64,000 nt of DNA from Rhizobium sp. BK196 (GCF_014193255.1 NZ_JACHZB010000003.1:620001-684000), one strand, 5' to 3'; numbered from the stretch's first letter, positions 1-7,691 are shown. Made by a program: numbers and translations. The notes: generated by a model from the sequence alone, not told the origin.

Positions 1-62
1 GACACAAGCTCCGGGCAGGTTTGCCCGATCATGCTGCTGCCGTTTTTCAGGGGGATTTTTTC

Positions 63-563
63 ATGGAAATCGGTAGCAGCCTTTCAATTTATTCCGGCCT
101 TGGTGCGCTTTTCGAGCAGGGCAAATCCAAGAACAAACAGACCGACGAATTTGGCGGCAGTGCGCGCAATCAATCCGGCGCGGGCCTAGAGCCGAGCACG
201 ACGCCTCCGTCCATCGCCAATACGATGTGGGCGGTGCAGGCCGGCAACGAAACCTACATCAATCCGCCCTCCGATGAGGAGGCAACGATCAAGGAGGCAA
301 ATAAACGCGTCGCTGCTGAATTCAGCGAGTGGAGCAGCATGACGCCCGAAGAATTCATCCGTGCGCGTTATCTCGCGGCACACAATCTCACCGAGGACGA
401 CCTCAAGGCGATGTCCGCGGACGAGCGCGCCGCAATCGAGAAGGAAATCGCTGAACAGATCAAGCGCGAACTTGCAGGTATCGAGGATGACGGAGACGGC
501 AACAAAAAACCCGCCGCTGCGCAATCGACGAGCACGCAGGGCGAAGAAAATTCAGCCACCTGA
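63..563 (+). CDS. Hypothetical protein, acidic and helical C-terminus
   Basis: A 166-residue protein of unknown function. I chose the ATG at 63 because a GGGGGA ribosome site lies about 7 nt upstream; an in-frame ATG at 21 has no such site. There is no signal peptide or membrane segment. The first 60 residues are Gly/Ser-rich and probably flexible. Residues about 95-145 form a charged helical block with a TPEEFIRARYLAAHNLTEDD-type stretch followed by an ERAAIEKEIAEQIKREL-type helix. I recall similar C-terminal blocks in other uncharacterised alphaproteobacterial proteins, but that is memory, not a search. The gene stands alone and is followed by a good terminator. Function unknown. Confidence 0.8.
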   Translation: MEIGSSLSIYSGLGALFEQGKSKNKQTDEFGGSARNQSGAGLEPSTTPPSIANTMWAVQAGNETYINPPSDEEATIKEANKRVAAEFSEWSSMTPEEFIRARYLAAHNLTEDDLKAMSADERAAIEKEIAEQIKRELAGIEDDGDGNKKPAAAQSTSTQGEENSAT

Positions 564-579
564 TCGCTACGCAAGTTCA

Positions 580-611
580 AAAAGCCGCGAGTATGCTGCG
601 CCGCGGCTTTT
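580..611 (+). terminator. Rho-independent terminator
   Basis: The 10-bp arms AAAAGCCGCG (580-589) and CGCGGCTTTT (602-611) enclose a 12-nt loop. The A and T runs at either side make it usable in both directions, so it can end both the upstream hypothetical gene and the convergent beta-lactamase gene. Confidence 0.75.
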
Positions 612-683
612 CAATGATCGACGTCCGGCCTGCTCCGATCCGCCAGCCCCGGCTGAAGATCGTAGAAAATCAGGCGGCCTCTC

Positions 684-1568
684 CTACACCATCTCGGTGA
701 TCATCTTGCCGATTTCGGCGAAGACGGGATTGAATTCGTCCATCTTCACGGTTGTTTCCCCGATGTAGACGGCGGCGACGATCGGGCCGCGTTTGGGCGG
801 CCAGATGATGGCAATATCTCCGGCGGAACCATTGTCGCCCGTGCCGGTCTTATCGCCGATCTTCCAGTCGCTTGGCAAGCCTGCGCGCAGGCGCGCGCCG
901 CCGGTCGTGTTCGCAATCATCCAGTCGATCAGCTGATTTGCAGAGCTTTCTGCCAGAACCGAGCCGAGGGCGATATTGCCGAGAGAATCGAGCATTGCGT
1001 CCGGCGTCGTGGTGTCGCGCGGATCGCCTTTCGCGGCCTCGTTCAGCGCGGTTTCCATGCGGTCGAGCCTTGTCGTGCCGTCGCCGACGGAGCGCAGCCA
1101 GTCGGTGAGTGCAGCCGGACCGCCAAAGCTTTCCAGCATCAGGTTGCCGGCGGTGTTGTCGCTCAGCGTAATGGCTGCCTTGCAGATCTCGGCCATCGTC
1201 ATGCCGTCGCCGCCCGCGTGCTTTTCGGTCTCGGGCGAATAGGTGACGAGCTTGTCCTTGCCGTAGGTGACGCGCCGGTCAAGGCTCTCATCGCCCTTGT
1301 CGACACGAGCAAGAACGAGGCCTGCGGCCAGAACCTTGAAGGTGCTGCACATGGCGAAGGGCTCGCTGCCGCGATAGCCGAAGGAGACATTCGTGTCGCT
1401 GTCGAGAACGGAAACCCCGAGGCGCCCGCCAATGCGCGCTTCAAGCGCTGCGAGCCGCTTGTCGATATCGTCATTCTGCTGCTCGGCGCGCAAGCGAGGT
1501 GCAAAGCCCAGCGCAGGCAGCAGCAAGGCAGAGCCAATAAAGCTGCGGCGGGTGAGGCTGTGATTCAT
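684..1568 (-). CDS. bla: Class A beta-lactamase, Tat-exported
   Basis: A periplasmic serine beta-lactamase of 294 residues that hydrolyses beta-lactam rings through an acyl-enzyme. All class A motifs are present: STFK at 75-78 (catalytic serine), SDN at 136-138, the omega-loop ExxLN with Glu172, and KTG at 240-242. The N-terminus has a twin-arginine motif (TRRSF) before a hydrophobic stretch ending in LRA, so export is probably by Tat. A cysteine directly precedes the catalytic serine, the position called Cys69. The usual partner at 238 is glycine, so the disulfide seen in KPC/NMC-type enzymes cannot form. No AmpR/LysR regulator lies next to it, which suggests a resident chromosomal gene. Substrate range cannot be read from the sequence. 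Confidence 0.93.
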   Translation of the reverse strand: MNHSLTRRSFIGSALLLPALGFAPRLRAEQQNDDIDKRLAALEARIGGRLGVSVLDSDTNVSFGYRGSEPFAMCSTFKVLAAGLVLARVDKGDESLDRRVTYGKDKLVTYSPETEKHAGGDGMTMAEICKAAITLSDNTAGNLMLESFGGPAALTDWLRSVGDGTTRLDRMETALNEAAKGDPRDTTTPDAMLDSLGNIALGSVLAESSANQLIDWMIANTTGGARLRAGLPSDWKIGDKTGTGDNGSAGDIAIIWPPKRGPIVAAVYIGETTVKMDEFNPVFAEIGKMITEMV

Positions 1569-1639
1569 GAAGACCTCCGGGGAATCAGGATCACAGGCGT
1601 AAGGCTTGATTGCGGCGGCATCTCGGCTTTTTGGCGGGA

Positions 1640-2599
1640 TCAGGCAGCGCGCGTGACCTCCACCGTCACATGCGACAACTCGCCCAGGCTCGCCAGCCTC
1701 TCCTTGTAGAAGGCGGTATCGCGCGGCTCCGGCGTCAGCACCGCGACGATCGCTGCATGGTGACCGGGGCCAACCTGCCAGACATGCAGATCGGTGATGC
1801 GGTCGCCATCGCCTTCGATCACGTCCCGAATCTCGTCCGGCAGTGTTTCCCCTTCCGAGAGCACATCAAGCAGCACGGCGCCTGACGATTTCATCAGCCC
1901 CCAGGCCCATTGCGCGATGATCAGAGCGCCGACAATGCCCATCAGCGGATCAAGCCAGAGCCAGCCATAGAGGCTGCCGAAGGTGAGCGCGGCGATTGCA
2001 AGCACCGAGGTCAGCGCGTCGGCGATGACGTGCATATAGGCGGAGCGGATATTGTTGTCCGCATGACCATGGTGATCATGGCCATGGGCATGATGATGAT
2101 CGTGATGGTGATCATGCCCGTGACCGTGATGGTGGTGGTCGTGGCCGCCACCACTGAGGAGCCAGGCACTGACGAGGTTGACGGCAAGGCCAATGACGGC
2201 CACGGCAATCGCCTGGCTGAAGCTGATCGGCACCGGCGACGTGATGCGCAGGAAGCTTTCCCACCCCATCAGCAGGGCAATCATCGCCAGAATGATGGCA
2301 CTCGCGAACCCGGCGAGATCGCCGAGTTTGCCGGTGCCGAACGTGAAGCGCGGATTGCGGGCCTGCTTACGGGCGAAGAGATAGGCGAGCGCAGAAATGA
2401 GCAACGCGCTGGCATGGGTGGACATGTGCCAGCCGTCGGCCACCAGAGCCATCGAGCCATAGATCGTGCCGGCGCCGATTTCGACCACCATCATGACTGC
2501 CGTCAGCGCGATTACAAGCCAGATGCGGCGTTCGTTGCGGGCATGGTCCTGCCCCAGGAAGACATGCTCATGTCCGTAGCTATTCGTTCCTGATATCAT
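1640..2599 (-). CDS. dmeF: Cation diffusion facilitator, Co/Ni efflux DmeF
   Basis: An inner-membrane metal/proton antiporter of the CDF family, about 319 residues with six predicted membrane segments. A very His-rich cytoplasmic loop (about residues 152-180) is typical of DmeF. Likely metal sites are the ADGWHMSTH segment in TM2 and HVIADAL in TM5. The ATG at 2599 is preferred over a TTG at 2605 because AAGGAG sits 6 nt upstream of the ATG and touches the TTG. The dmeR repressor gene lies immediately upstream on the same strand, matching the dmeRF operon described in Rhizobium leguminosarum for cobalt and nickel. Metal specificity is inferred from family and context. Confidence 0.92.
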   Translation of the reverse strand: MISGTNSYGHEHVFLGQDHARNERRIWLVIALTAVMMVVEIGAGTIYGSMALVADGWHMSTHASALLISALAYLFARKQARNPRFTFGTGKLGDLAGFASAIILAMIALLMGWESFLRITSPVPISFSQAIAVAVIGLAVNLVSAWLLSGGGHDHHHHGHGHDHHHDHHHAHGHDHHGHADNNIRSAYMHVIADALTSVLAIAALTFGSLYGWLWLDPLMGIVGALIIAQWAWGLMKSSGAVLLDVLSEGETLPDEIRDVIEGDGDRITDLHVWQVGPGHHAAIVAVLTPEPRDTAFYKERLASLGELSHVTVEVTRAA

Positions 2600-2628
2600 T
2601 GCCAACTCCTTACCGATATCGATCCGGC

Positions 2629-2901
2629 TCAGCGGATATAGGTTCGCAATACTTCCGATATTTCCTCGACCGCCTCCGCCCTCGCCTTCTCGTCGGCTGC
2701 ATGCAGCACGTGTTCGTGCAGATGGTCGTCCAGCACCTCGCCCGTGAGACCCGTCAGCGCGCCGCGCACGGAGGCAAGAAGCTGGAGGATTTCGCCGCAG
2801 GGGCGCTCGCCCTCCAGCGCACGTTCGACCGCCTCGAGCTGCCCGCGAATACGGCTGACGCGGGCAATGAGTTTCTTCTTCTGATGGGTCGTATGGGACA
2901 T
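2629..2901 (-). CDS. dmeR: RcnR/CsoR-family metal-sensing repressor DmeR
   Basis: A 90-residue all-helical repressor of the RcnR/CsoR family. It starts with SHTTHQKKKLIARVSRIRGQ, with an N-terminal histidine and the conserved RIRGQ helix, and later carries a Cys (CGEI) and a His (DDHLHEHV) that fit the metal site of Ni/Co sensors. Such proteins bind DNA without metal and release it when nickel or cobalt is bound. It is the first gene of a two-gene unit with dmeF. A G-tract dyad lies 15 bp upstream of its start codon, so autoregulation of the pair is likely. Confidence 0.9.
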   Translation of the reverse strand: MSHTTHQKKKLIARVSRIRGQLEAVERALEGERPCGEILQLLASVRGALTGLTGEVLDDHLHEHVLHAADEKARAEAVEEISEVLRTYIR

Positions 2902-2915
2902 GACAGTCTCTGATG

Positions 2916-2940
2916 TAGTATAGGGGGGTACCCTATACTA
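2916..2940. promoter_or_regulatory. DmeR operator with six-G tract
   Basis: Arms TAGTATAGGG (2916-2925) and CCCTATACTA (2931-2940) form a 10-bp inverted repeat around GGGTA. The run of six G flanked by TA on both sides matches the known RcnR-type target, an A/T-flanked G-tract. It lies 15 bp upstream of dmeR. Confidence 0.8.
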
Positions 2941-2980
2941 TTCCTCGAAAAACGAAAGCGGCAATACATCGCAGCGGCTC

Positions 2981-3008
2981 TTGAATTTACATAGGACTCC
3001 TATATATT
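2981..3008 (+). promoter_or_regulatory. Promoter and dyad for the MarR gene
   Basis: TTGAAT (2981-2986), a 16-bp spacer and TATATT (3003-3008) form a sigma-70-like promoter. The dyad ATAGGA-C-TCCTAT (2991-3003) fills the spacer and reaches the -10 box, a position where a MarR dimer would block RNA polymerase. Transcription would start at about 3015, which is also the A of the start codon. Confidence 0.55.
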
Positions 3009-3014
3009 GACCCT

Positions 3015-3656
3015 ATGGAAACGCCAAAAGACCCGACATCGATCGACAATCGCATCAGCGAAGGCCTGACCCGCATCGCGATCGCGATGCGCAGCGACGA
3101 ATGGTCGAAGGCCGAAAAGGCCGGACTGAAGCCGACGCAGCTTGCGATCCTCGAATTTCTCGCCGGCCGCGACAGTGCGCGGGTGAAGGAGATTGCGGCG
3201 CATCTCGGCGTCTCGCAGCCGACGGCGACGGATTCGATTGCGGCACTGGAGCGCAAGGGGCTCGTCGTCAAGGCGAGCGCTCAAGGCGACAAACGTGCCA
3301 CCGCGATCCGCATCACGGCGGAGGGAAAGGCGGCGTTCGGCTTCGTTTCGCCGATCGAAACGGCAGCGATGGAAGCAGCCCGATCGCTTTCCCCAGGCGA
3401 GCAGGAAGGCCTGCTGCTGTCGCTCGTCAAGATGATCCGGCATCTGCAGGAGGCAGATGCCATACCGATCCAGCGGATGTGCACGAGCTGTCGTTACTTC
3501 CGTCCCTACCAGCATTCCGGTGCGGCCAAACCGCACCACTGCAATTTCGTGAACGCGGCCTTCGGCAGCAATGAGCTGCGCATCGACTGCCGCGACCATG
3601 AAACCGCCGATCCGGCAACCCGGGCTGCCACCTGGGATGCCTTCGAAAAAGGATAG
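3015..3656 (+). CDS. MarR-family regulator with Cys/His-rich C-terminal tail
   Basis: A 213-residue winged-helix regulator. Residues about 10-145 are a MarR fold with recognition helix near SQPTATDSIAALER and wing near GDKRATAIR. The protein then continues about 65 residues beyond a usual MarR. This tail holds C156-x2-C159, HHC (174-176) and DCRDH (C192, H195), an arrangement suggesting bound zinc, iron or a redox switch. No ribosome site precedes the ATG, and the -10 box ends 6 nt before it, so the mRNA may be leaderless. Two genes on the same strand follow, an exported protein and a redoxin with CPGC. A redox- or metal-responsive role is inference. Confidence 0.85.
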   Translation: METPKDPTSIDNRISEGLTRIAIAMRSDEWSKAEKAGLKPTQLAILEFLAGRDSARVKEIAAHLGVSQPTATDSIAALERKGLVVKASAQGDKRATAIRITAEGKAAFGFVSPIETAAMEAARSLSPGEQEGLLLSLVKMIRHLQEADAIPIQRMCTSCRYFRPYQHSGAAKPHHCNFVNAAFGSNELRIDCRDHETADPATRAATWDAFEKG

Positions 3657-3696
3657 GCGCACTCTCCAGGCAACCTAGAAAGAGAAGGAAATCAAA

Positions 3697-4413
3697 ATGT
3701 TGAGAAAATTGATAACTGGCGCGGCCATCGCCGGAGCGCTATCCCTTTGGCTCGGCTCAGCCATGGCGCATCCCGTCAAGGCCGAACCGTCCGAAGGCGT
3801 GAAAGCCTCGTTCGACATCATCGAAACCAAAATCGTCACCAAGGGCGACAAGGCGGTCTTCTCGACCCGCGTACGCGGCGAGGCCGGCGCAGAAAAGCCC
3901 CCTGCGACAGGCAAGTTCGAAGGCTCCGGTGTCTATGCCTATGTCTGGCCGACCTCGCTCAACAGCGGCGATATCGGCTTCGAAAGGGATCAGGGCATCG
4001 TGGCACTTGCCGTGACTTTCCATCCTGACTTCGACGATGCCGCCAATAAGGGCAAAAACCGCGATGTCTGGCATCCGCACTGGGTCGTGCTCAATGAGGA
4101 TAAGGCATGCGCCGGCGGATTGAAGGTGACCGACATCCCTGACGGCGCCAAGCCGAAGCTTCCCGCCACATGGCCGGGCGTTCCGCTGCTGATCGACAGC
4201 CCGAATTATCCGACGGTGCTGAAGGGCGACCGTGTCGATGTCGCCATCCCGCTGTCGCTGCTCGGCGGCATCACAGGCGCTTCCTATGACGGCGTGACCG
4301 CAGGGCTGAAGGTCAACGGCAACCTGCATGCGCCGCTGCTTTGCGTGGACAATGTCTTCAAGGTCGCCTCCGGCAATCTCAGCCTGCCGGGCAAGGTCAT
4401 GCCTGCAAAGTGA
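3697..4413 (+). CDS. Exported protein of unknown function
   Basis: A 238-residue protein with a clear Sec signal peptide; cleavage is likely after SAMA near residue 24. The mature part is rich in beta-type sequence. It contains the motif WHPHW near residue 125, possibly a metal or haem ligand site, and two cysteines (CAGG near 140; LLCVD near 215) that could form a disulfide in the periplasm. I do not recognise the family with certainty. It lies 40 nt after the MarR gene and before a redoxin gene, so a role in oxidative or metal stress is possible but unproven. The ribosome site GAAGGAAA supports the start. Confidence 0.8.
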   Translation: MLRKLITGAAIAGALSLWLGSAMAHPVKAEPSEGVKASFDIIETKIVTKGDKAVFSTRVRGEAGAEKPPATGKFEGSGVYAYVWPTSLNSGDIGFERDQGIVALAVTFHPDFDDAANKGKNRDVWHPHWVVLNEDKACAGGLKVTDIPDGAKPKLPATWPGVPLLIDSPNYPTVLKGDRVDVAIPLSLLGGITGASYDGVTAGLKVNGNLHAPLLCVDNVFKVASGNLSLPGKVMPAK

Positions 4414-4424
4414 GCGGGTCGCCG

Positions 4425-4448
4425 GTCCGGCGACTGCCATCGCCGGAC
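4425..4448 (+). terminator. Hairpin after the exported-protein gene
   Basis: GTCCGGCGA (4425-4433) pairs perfectly with TCGCCGGAC (4440-4448) around a 6-nt loop. A pyrimidine-rich stretch (GGGCTCTTTCCTCTCT) follows. It could be a weak terminator or an mRNA-processing hairpin lowering expression of the redoxin gene downstream. Confidence 0.45.
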
Positions 4449-4565
4449 GGGCTCTTTCCTCTCTCCAGGCAAATAGAGAAGAGAAAACACCAGGCAGGTT
4501 TAATCCTTTGCGCCCCGGATGCAACTGATGACGCAAGCACCTGCCCAAAGAGCAAGGATTTCGCC

Positions 4566-5111
4566 ATGTCCGACCTGACACTCGCAGCGGAACTTTCCGT
4601 CAGCGATTGGTTCAACACACCGCAGCCGCTCTCCATCGCCGGACTGCGCGGCAAGGTGGTCTTCCTGCACAGTTTCCAATTGCTCTGCCCCGGCTGCGTG
4701 GCTGAAAGCCTGCCGCGGGTGCGCCGCATCGAGCGCATCTTCGCCAACACGGATCTCCAGGTCATCGGCCTGCACACGGTCTTCGAACATCACGAGGCGA
4801 TGACGCCAACCGTGCTCAAGGCTTTCATTCACGAATACCGGCTGACCTCGCCCATCGGTGTCGATCAGGCCGAGCAGCGCTCCGACATACCGGTGACGAT
4901 GCGCCGCTATGGTTTCAGGGGAACACCCTCATCCGTCCTGATCGGCCGCGATGGTGCGATCCTGCATCATGCATTCGGCGTCGAGGATGATATCGCACTC
5001 GGCGCTCGCATCGGCATGGCGCTTGCAGCATCCGTTCGGGCGGCGACATCAGATGAAAATGCAGAGGGCTGTGTGGCAGGTATCTGTGCTGCGCCAGCAG
5101 GTGCCGCCTAA
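4566..5111 (+). CDS. Redoxin (thioredoxin-fold, CPGC motif)
   Basis: A 181-residue thioredoxin-fold protein related to AhpC/TSA and TlpA-like redoxins. The active motif CPGC is at residues 41-44 after the LRGKVVFLHSF strand, and the cis-proline element is GTPSS near 119-123. No signal peptide is seen, so it acts in the cytoplasm. A C169-x4-C174 pair near the end is an unusual addition that could form a second disulfide or bind metal. The ATG at 4566 has an AAGGA site upstream; a longer frame opening before it overlaps the previous gene and is not needed. It probably belongs with the upstream MarR and exported-protein genes. Confidence 0.85.
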   Translation: MSDLTLAAELSVSDWFNTPQPLSIAGLRGKVVFLHSFQLLCPGCVAESLPRVRRIERIFANTDLQVIGLHTVFEHHEAMTPTVLKAFIHEYRLTSPIGVDQAEQRSDIPVTMRRYGFRGTPSSVLIGRDGAILHHAFGVEDDIALGARIGMALAASVRAATSDENAEGCVAGICAAPAGAA

Positions 5112-5139
5112 TCGCCTCCGATCTGAGGCCAAACTGCCA

Positions 5140-5280
5140 TTGACAATCAGGCGGTTTCGGAGAATCTATGGCGCATGATCGAGAACGCACACCATAACCG
5201 CTCGTATTTTTGGCTGTACCTGTAAAGGGCGGCCGAGACAGATCATAATGTCAACAAGCCGCCGTCAGGCGGCTTTGTTG
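5140..5280 (+). ncRNA. Candidate small RNA or structured leader
   Basis: TTGACA (5140-5145), then AATCTAT 17-18 bp later, resembles a sigma-70 promoter. A strong terminator ends at 5279. No open reading frame with a ribosome site fits between them, so a transcript of roughly 100 nt starting near 5175 is plausible. It could be a free sRNA, or the 5' leader of the acetyltransferase gene at 5328 ending at an attenuator. I cannot match it to a known family by eye. Confidence 0.35.
5256..5279 (+). terminator. Rho-independent terminator
   Basis: AAGCCGCC (5256-5263) pairs with GGCGGCTT (5268-5275) around a GTCA loop, followed by TGTT. The stem is GC-rich. It lies 145 nt downstream of the redoxin gene and 49 nt upstream of the acetyltransferase start. 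Confidence 0.75.
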
Positions 5281-5327
5281 TATCAGCAGCGTCCTGGCGG
5301 CATAAACGTAAAAAGGACGCGAAGGCC

Positions 5328-5822
5328 ATGCTTGAAATCGAAGACAGCGAAATATCGCTCATGCGCCCGCCGGTGGTGACGATCCGCACCGCCAAACCCC
5401 GCGACATCTGCGAACTCCATGAAATGATCGGCCTGCTTGCCGCCCATCATGGCGACATATCGGCCTCGACGCCGGAACAGCTCGAGCGCGACCTCTTCGG
5501 CCCGACGCCCTGGATTTCTGCCATTGTCGCCGAAGGCAGCGAGGGACTGATCGGTTACGCGATCCTCGTTCCGCTCTACAGGGCGCAGGAAGGCAAGCGC
5601 GGAATGGACCTGCATCACCTTTTCGTGCGCGACGGCCATCGCGGTCATGGCACCGGCCAGCTTCTCGTCGACCGCGCCCGCGAAACGGCGCGCATTGCCG
5701 GCTGCGATTACCTCTCCGTCAGCGCTGCGACCGGCAATCTCAAGGCTCACCGCTTCTACGAACAGATGGACTTCACCCCTCGCCCGGTCACCGGCATGCG
5801 CTATATGCAGGCTCTGTCGTGA
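5328..5822 (+). CDS. GNAT-family N-acetyltransferase
   Basis: A 164-residue acetyltransferase using acetyl-CoA; the acceptor is unknown. The core runs from VTIRTAKPRD to the end. Motif A, HLFVRDGHRGHGTGQLLV (about 104-121), contains the R/Q-x-x-G-x-G pyrophosphate loop, and the C-terminal NLKAHRFYEQMDF segment is typical of the fold. The ATG at 5328 has AAGGAC upstream; an ATG at 5361 (MRPPVV) is an alternative that removes a short non-conserved leader. A PfpI/DJ-1 gene follows after 40 nt, so the two are probably cotranscribed. Confidence 0.85.
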   Translation: MLEIEDSEISLMRPPVVTIRTAKPRDICELHEMIGLLAAHHGDISASTPEQLERDLFGPTPWISAIVAEGSEGLIGYAILVPLYRAQEGKRGMDLHHLFVRDGHRGHGTGQLLVDRARETARIAGCDYLSVSAATGNLKAHRFYEQMDFTPRPVTGMRYMQALS

Positions 5823-5862
5823 GTGGCTCCAGCCGCTCGGCCATCTTGCAAGGGAGGAAGGC

Positions 5863-6441
5863 ATGACCCGACTGGCGGTGGTTCTGACCGAAGGCTTCGC
5901 GGACTGGGAAGTGGGGCAGCTTGCTGCCTCCGCCCGCACTCATTTTGGCTTCGATGTGGTGACGGCAAGTCCCGGCGGCGCGGAAATCCGCTCCATGGGC
6001 GGCATGCGGGTGGCGGCCGATACTGTGGCCGAGAACCTGCATGGCGACGCTTTCGATGCGCTTGTTATCTGCGGGGGCACGATCTGGGAAACCGAAAGGG
6101 CGCCGGATCTTTCACCGGTCATCGATGATTTCATCTCGCGTGGCAAGGTCACTGCTGCGATCTGCGGCGGGACGCTCGCCCTGGCGCGCACGGGCGCGCT
6201 GAACAATATTCCGCATACCAGCAACGCGCCCGACTTTATTGCCAGTGCTGAGGGCTATCGCGGCCAGGCGCATTATCGCGACGGTCCGCAGGCCGTAAGA
6301 TCGGGCATGATCGTGACTGCGCCAGGTTCGGCGCCGATTACTTTTACGGCTGAAATCTACCGGGCGCTCGGCTTCGGCAGTGAAGAACTCGACACCTATG
6401 TGCAGATTCTTGGCGCGGAGCATCAGCCGAAGGCGGCCTGA
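5863..6441 (+). CDS. DJ-1/PfpI-family protein
   Basis: A 192-residue protein of the class I glutamine-amidotransferase-like DJ-1/PfpI superfamily. The nucleophile cysteine sits in AICGGT (residue about 101), the nucleophile elbow, with the acidic residue after TEGFADWE near the N-terminus. Members act as glyoxalases, deglycases or chaperones; this one resembles the group annotated as type 1 glutamine amidotransferase. I chose the ATG at 5863 because AGGGAGGAAGG lies just before it; a longer frame overlapping the previous gene is a shadow. It probably forms a unit with the acetyltransferase. Confidence 0.88.
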   Translation: MTRLAVVLTEGFADWEVGQLAASARTHFGFDVVTASPGGAEIRSMGGMRVAADTVAENLHGDAFDALVICGGTIWETERAPDLSPVIDDFISRGKVTAAICGGTLALARTGALNNIPHTSNAPDFIASAEGYRGQAHYRDGPQAVRSGMIVTAPGSAPITFTAEIYRALGFGSEELDTYVQILGAEHQPKAA

Positions 6442-6458
6442 CGCCCCAAGCATGCCAA

Positions 6459-6737
6459 TCATTTGAGCCGTCGAACCTCTTTCGGCAGGCTGTCTCCGGG
6501 CGCCACCTCATGCACCGGGCGGGTCGCCCATTGGTGCAGTGCTCTCCTCACGAACAGGAAGGCTGCGGCCCTCGCCTGTGCCAGATCGCGGGGATCATCG
6601 AGACGGCTGGCAATCTTTGCCTCCATCACGGCGAGCGTATCGGTGAACCAGCGCGCAAGAACCGCGTTGCGCGCGGCGAGCCGTTCACGCACGCGGGCAA
6701 TTGCGGCGTCTGTTTCCTCAAGGGTCGGGTGCTTCAT
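6459..6737 (-). CDS. Small helical hypothetical protein
   Basis: A 92-residue charged protein, mostly helical, with no signal peptide, membrane segment or cysteine. It reads as a long amphipathic helix (residues 5-55) followed by a second helix (RAAAFLFVRRALHQW). It starts 39 nt after the end of the diheme cytochrome gene on the same strand. The ribosome site is weak, which lowers confidence, but codon use is like that of the neighbours. Function unknown; a role linked to the cytochromes is only suggested by position. Confidence 0.55.
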   Translation of the reverse strand: MKHPTLEETDAAIARVRERLAARNAVLARWFTDTLAVMEAKIASRLDDPRDLAQARAAAFLFVRRALHQWATRPVHEVAPGDSLPKEVRRLK

Positions 6738-6776
6738 TGTGCCAGTGTGGCCAGCTGTGCTTGTGCCAAACAGACG

Positions 6777-7691
6777 CTACTTGCTCGGAACCGCCTTCAG
6801 ATAGGCGGAAATCGCCTCGATGTCGGACTGCGGCAGATGGGCGATGTTCCGCTGCACGTCGACCATCTGGCCGCCGGCAGAGTCGAAATCGGGGGTGAAG
6901 CCGGTCTGCAGGTAGTTGGTGATATCGGCCTCGCTCCAGGAGCCGACGCTCTTCGAGCCCGGCGTGATGTCTGGTATGCGACCCTTGCCTTCCGGGTTCG
7001 GCGCCCCGGAAAGCCACTGGTCACGGACGAAGCCACCGAGGGAATCGCGCGGGGTGTGGCATTCGCCGCAATGGCCGAGACCTTCGACCAGATACTGGCC
7101 ACGCTTCAACTTGTCGTCGGCATTGGCAAGCACGACGCGGGGTTGATCATTGAAATAGAGGAGTTTCCAGCCGCCGAGCGCCAGGCGGATGTTGAAGGGG
7201 AACGGCAATTCGTGCGGCGGAGTGACATTGCTGCTCTTCGGCAAGGTTTTCAAATAGGCGAAAAGGTCGTTGACGTCCTTGTCGCTCATGCGCGTATAGG
7301 AGCCGTAGGGGAAGGACGGATAGAGATGCTGCCCGTCGGGGCCGACGCCGCGCTTCATGGCGTTGCCGAACTGAGCGAGCGTCCAGCGGCCGATGCCGGC
7401 CTGCTCATCCGGGGAAATATTCGGAATATAGAAGGTGCCGAAGGGGCTTTTGAGTGCAAGGCCGCCGGCAAGGATCAGCTTCGCATCGCCTTCCGCTCCG
7501 GGCGTGGCATGACAGCTGACGCAGCCGCCGGTCCAGAAAACCTTCTCGCCATTCGCAACGTCGGTAGCGCCGAGATTGGCCCAGTGGCTTTCCGGCAGCG
7601 CATCGGGCGCCGTGACGAAATAGAAGGCCGCGCCGCCGAGCACCACCACGCCGATGAGACAGAGCAGAATGCGGATGAACCTGCGGACCAT
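6777..7691 (-). CDS. Membrane-anchored diheme cytochrome c
   Basis: A 304-residue cytochrome c with one N-terminal membrane anchor (residues about 6-26) and a periplasmic part with two c-type haem sites, CVSCH (about 57-61) and CGECH (about 212-216). Methionines that could be axial ligands lie after each site. It resembles the cytochrome subunits that accept electrons from periplasmic dehydrogenases. The ATG at 7691 has AAGGAGAGG upstream; an earlier in-frame start at 7772 would add an unlikely arginine-rich leader before the anchor. A cytochrome c' gene lies 124 nt upstream on the same strand, so both probably serve one electron-transfer or nitric-oxide-related function. Confidence 0.87.
   Translation of the reverse strand: MVRRFIRILLCLIGVVVLGGAAFYFVTAPDALPESHWANLGATDVANGEKVFWTGGCVSCHATPGAEGDAKLILAGGLALKSPFGTFYIPNISPDEQAGIGRWTLAQFGNAMKRGVGPDGQHLYPSFPYGSYTRMSDKDVNDLFAYLKTLPKSSNVTPPHELPFPFNIRLALGGWKLLYFNDQPRVVLANADDKLKRGQYLVEGLGHCGECHTPRDSLGGFVRDQWLSGAPNPEGKGRIPDITPGSKSVGSWSEADITNYLQTGFTPDFDSAGGQMVDVQRNIAHLPQSDIEAISAYLKAVPSK

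Noticed and set aside
4341-4565. N-terminal extension of the redoxin into the previous gene
   Set aside because: The ATG at 4566 has an AAGGA site and starts the family fold; the extension overlaps the exported-protein gene in another frame.
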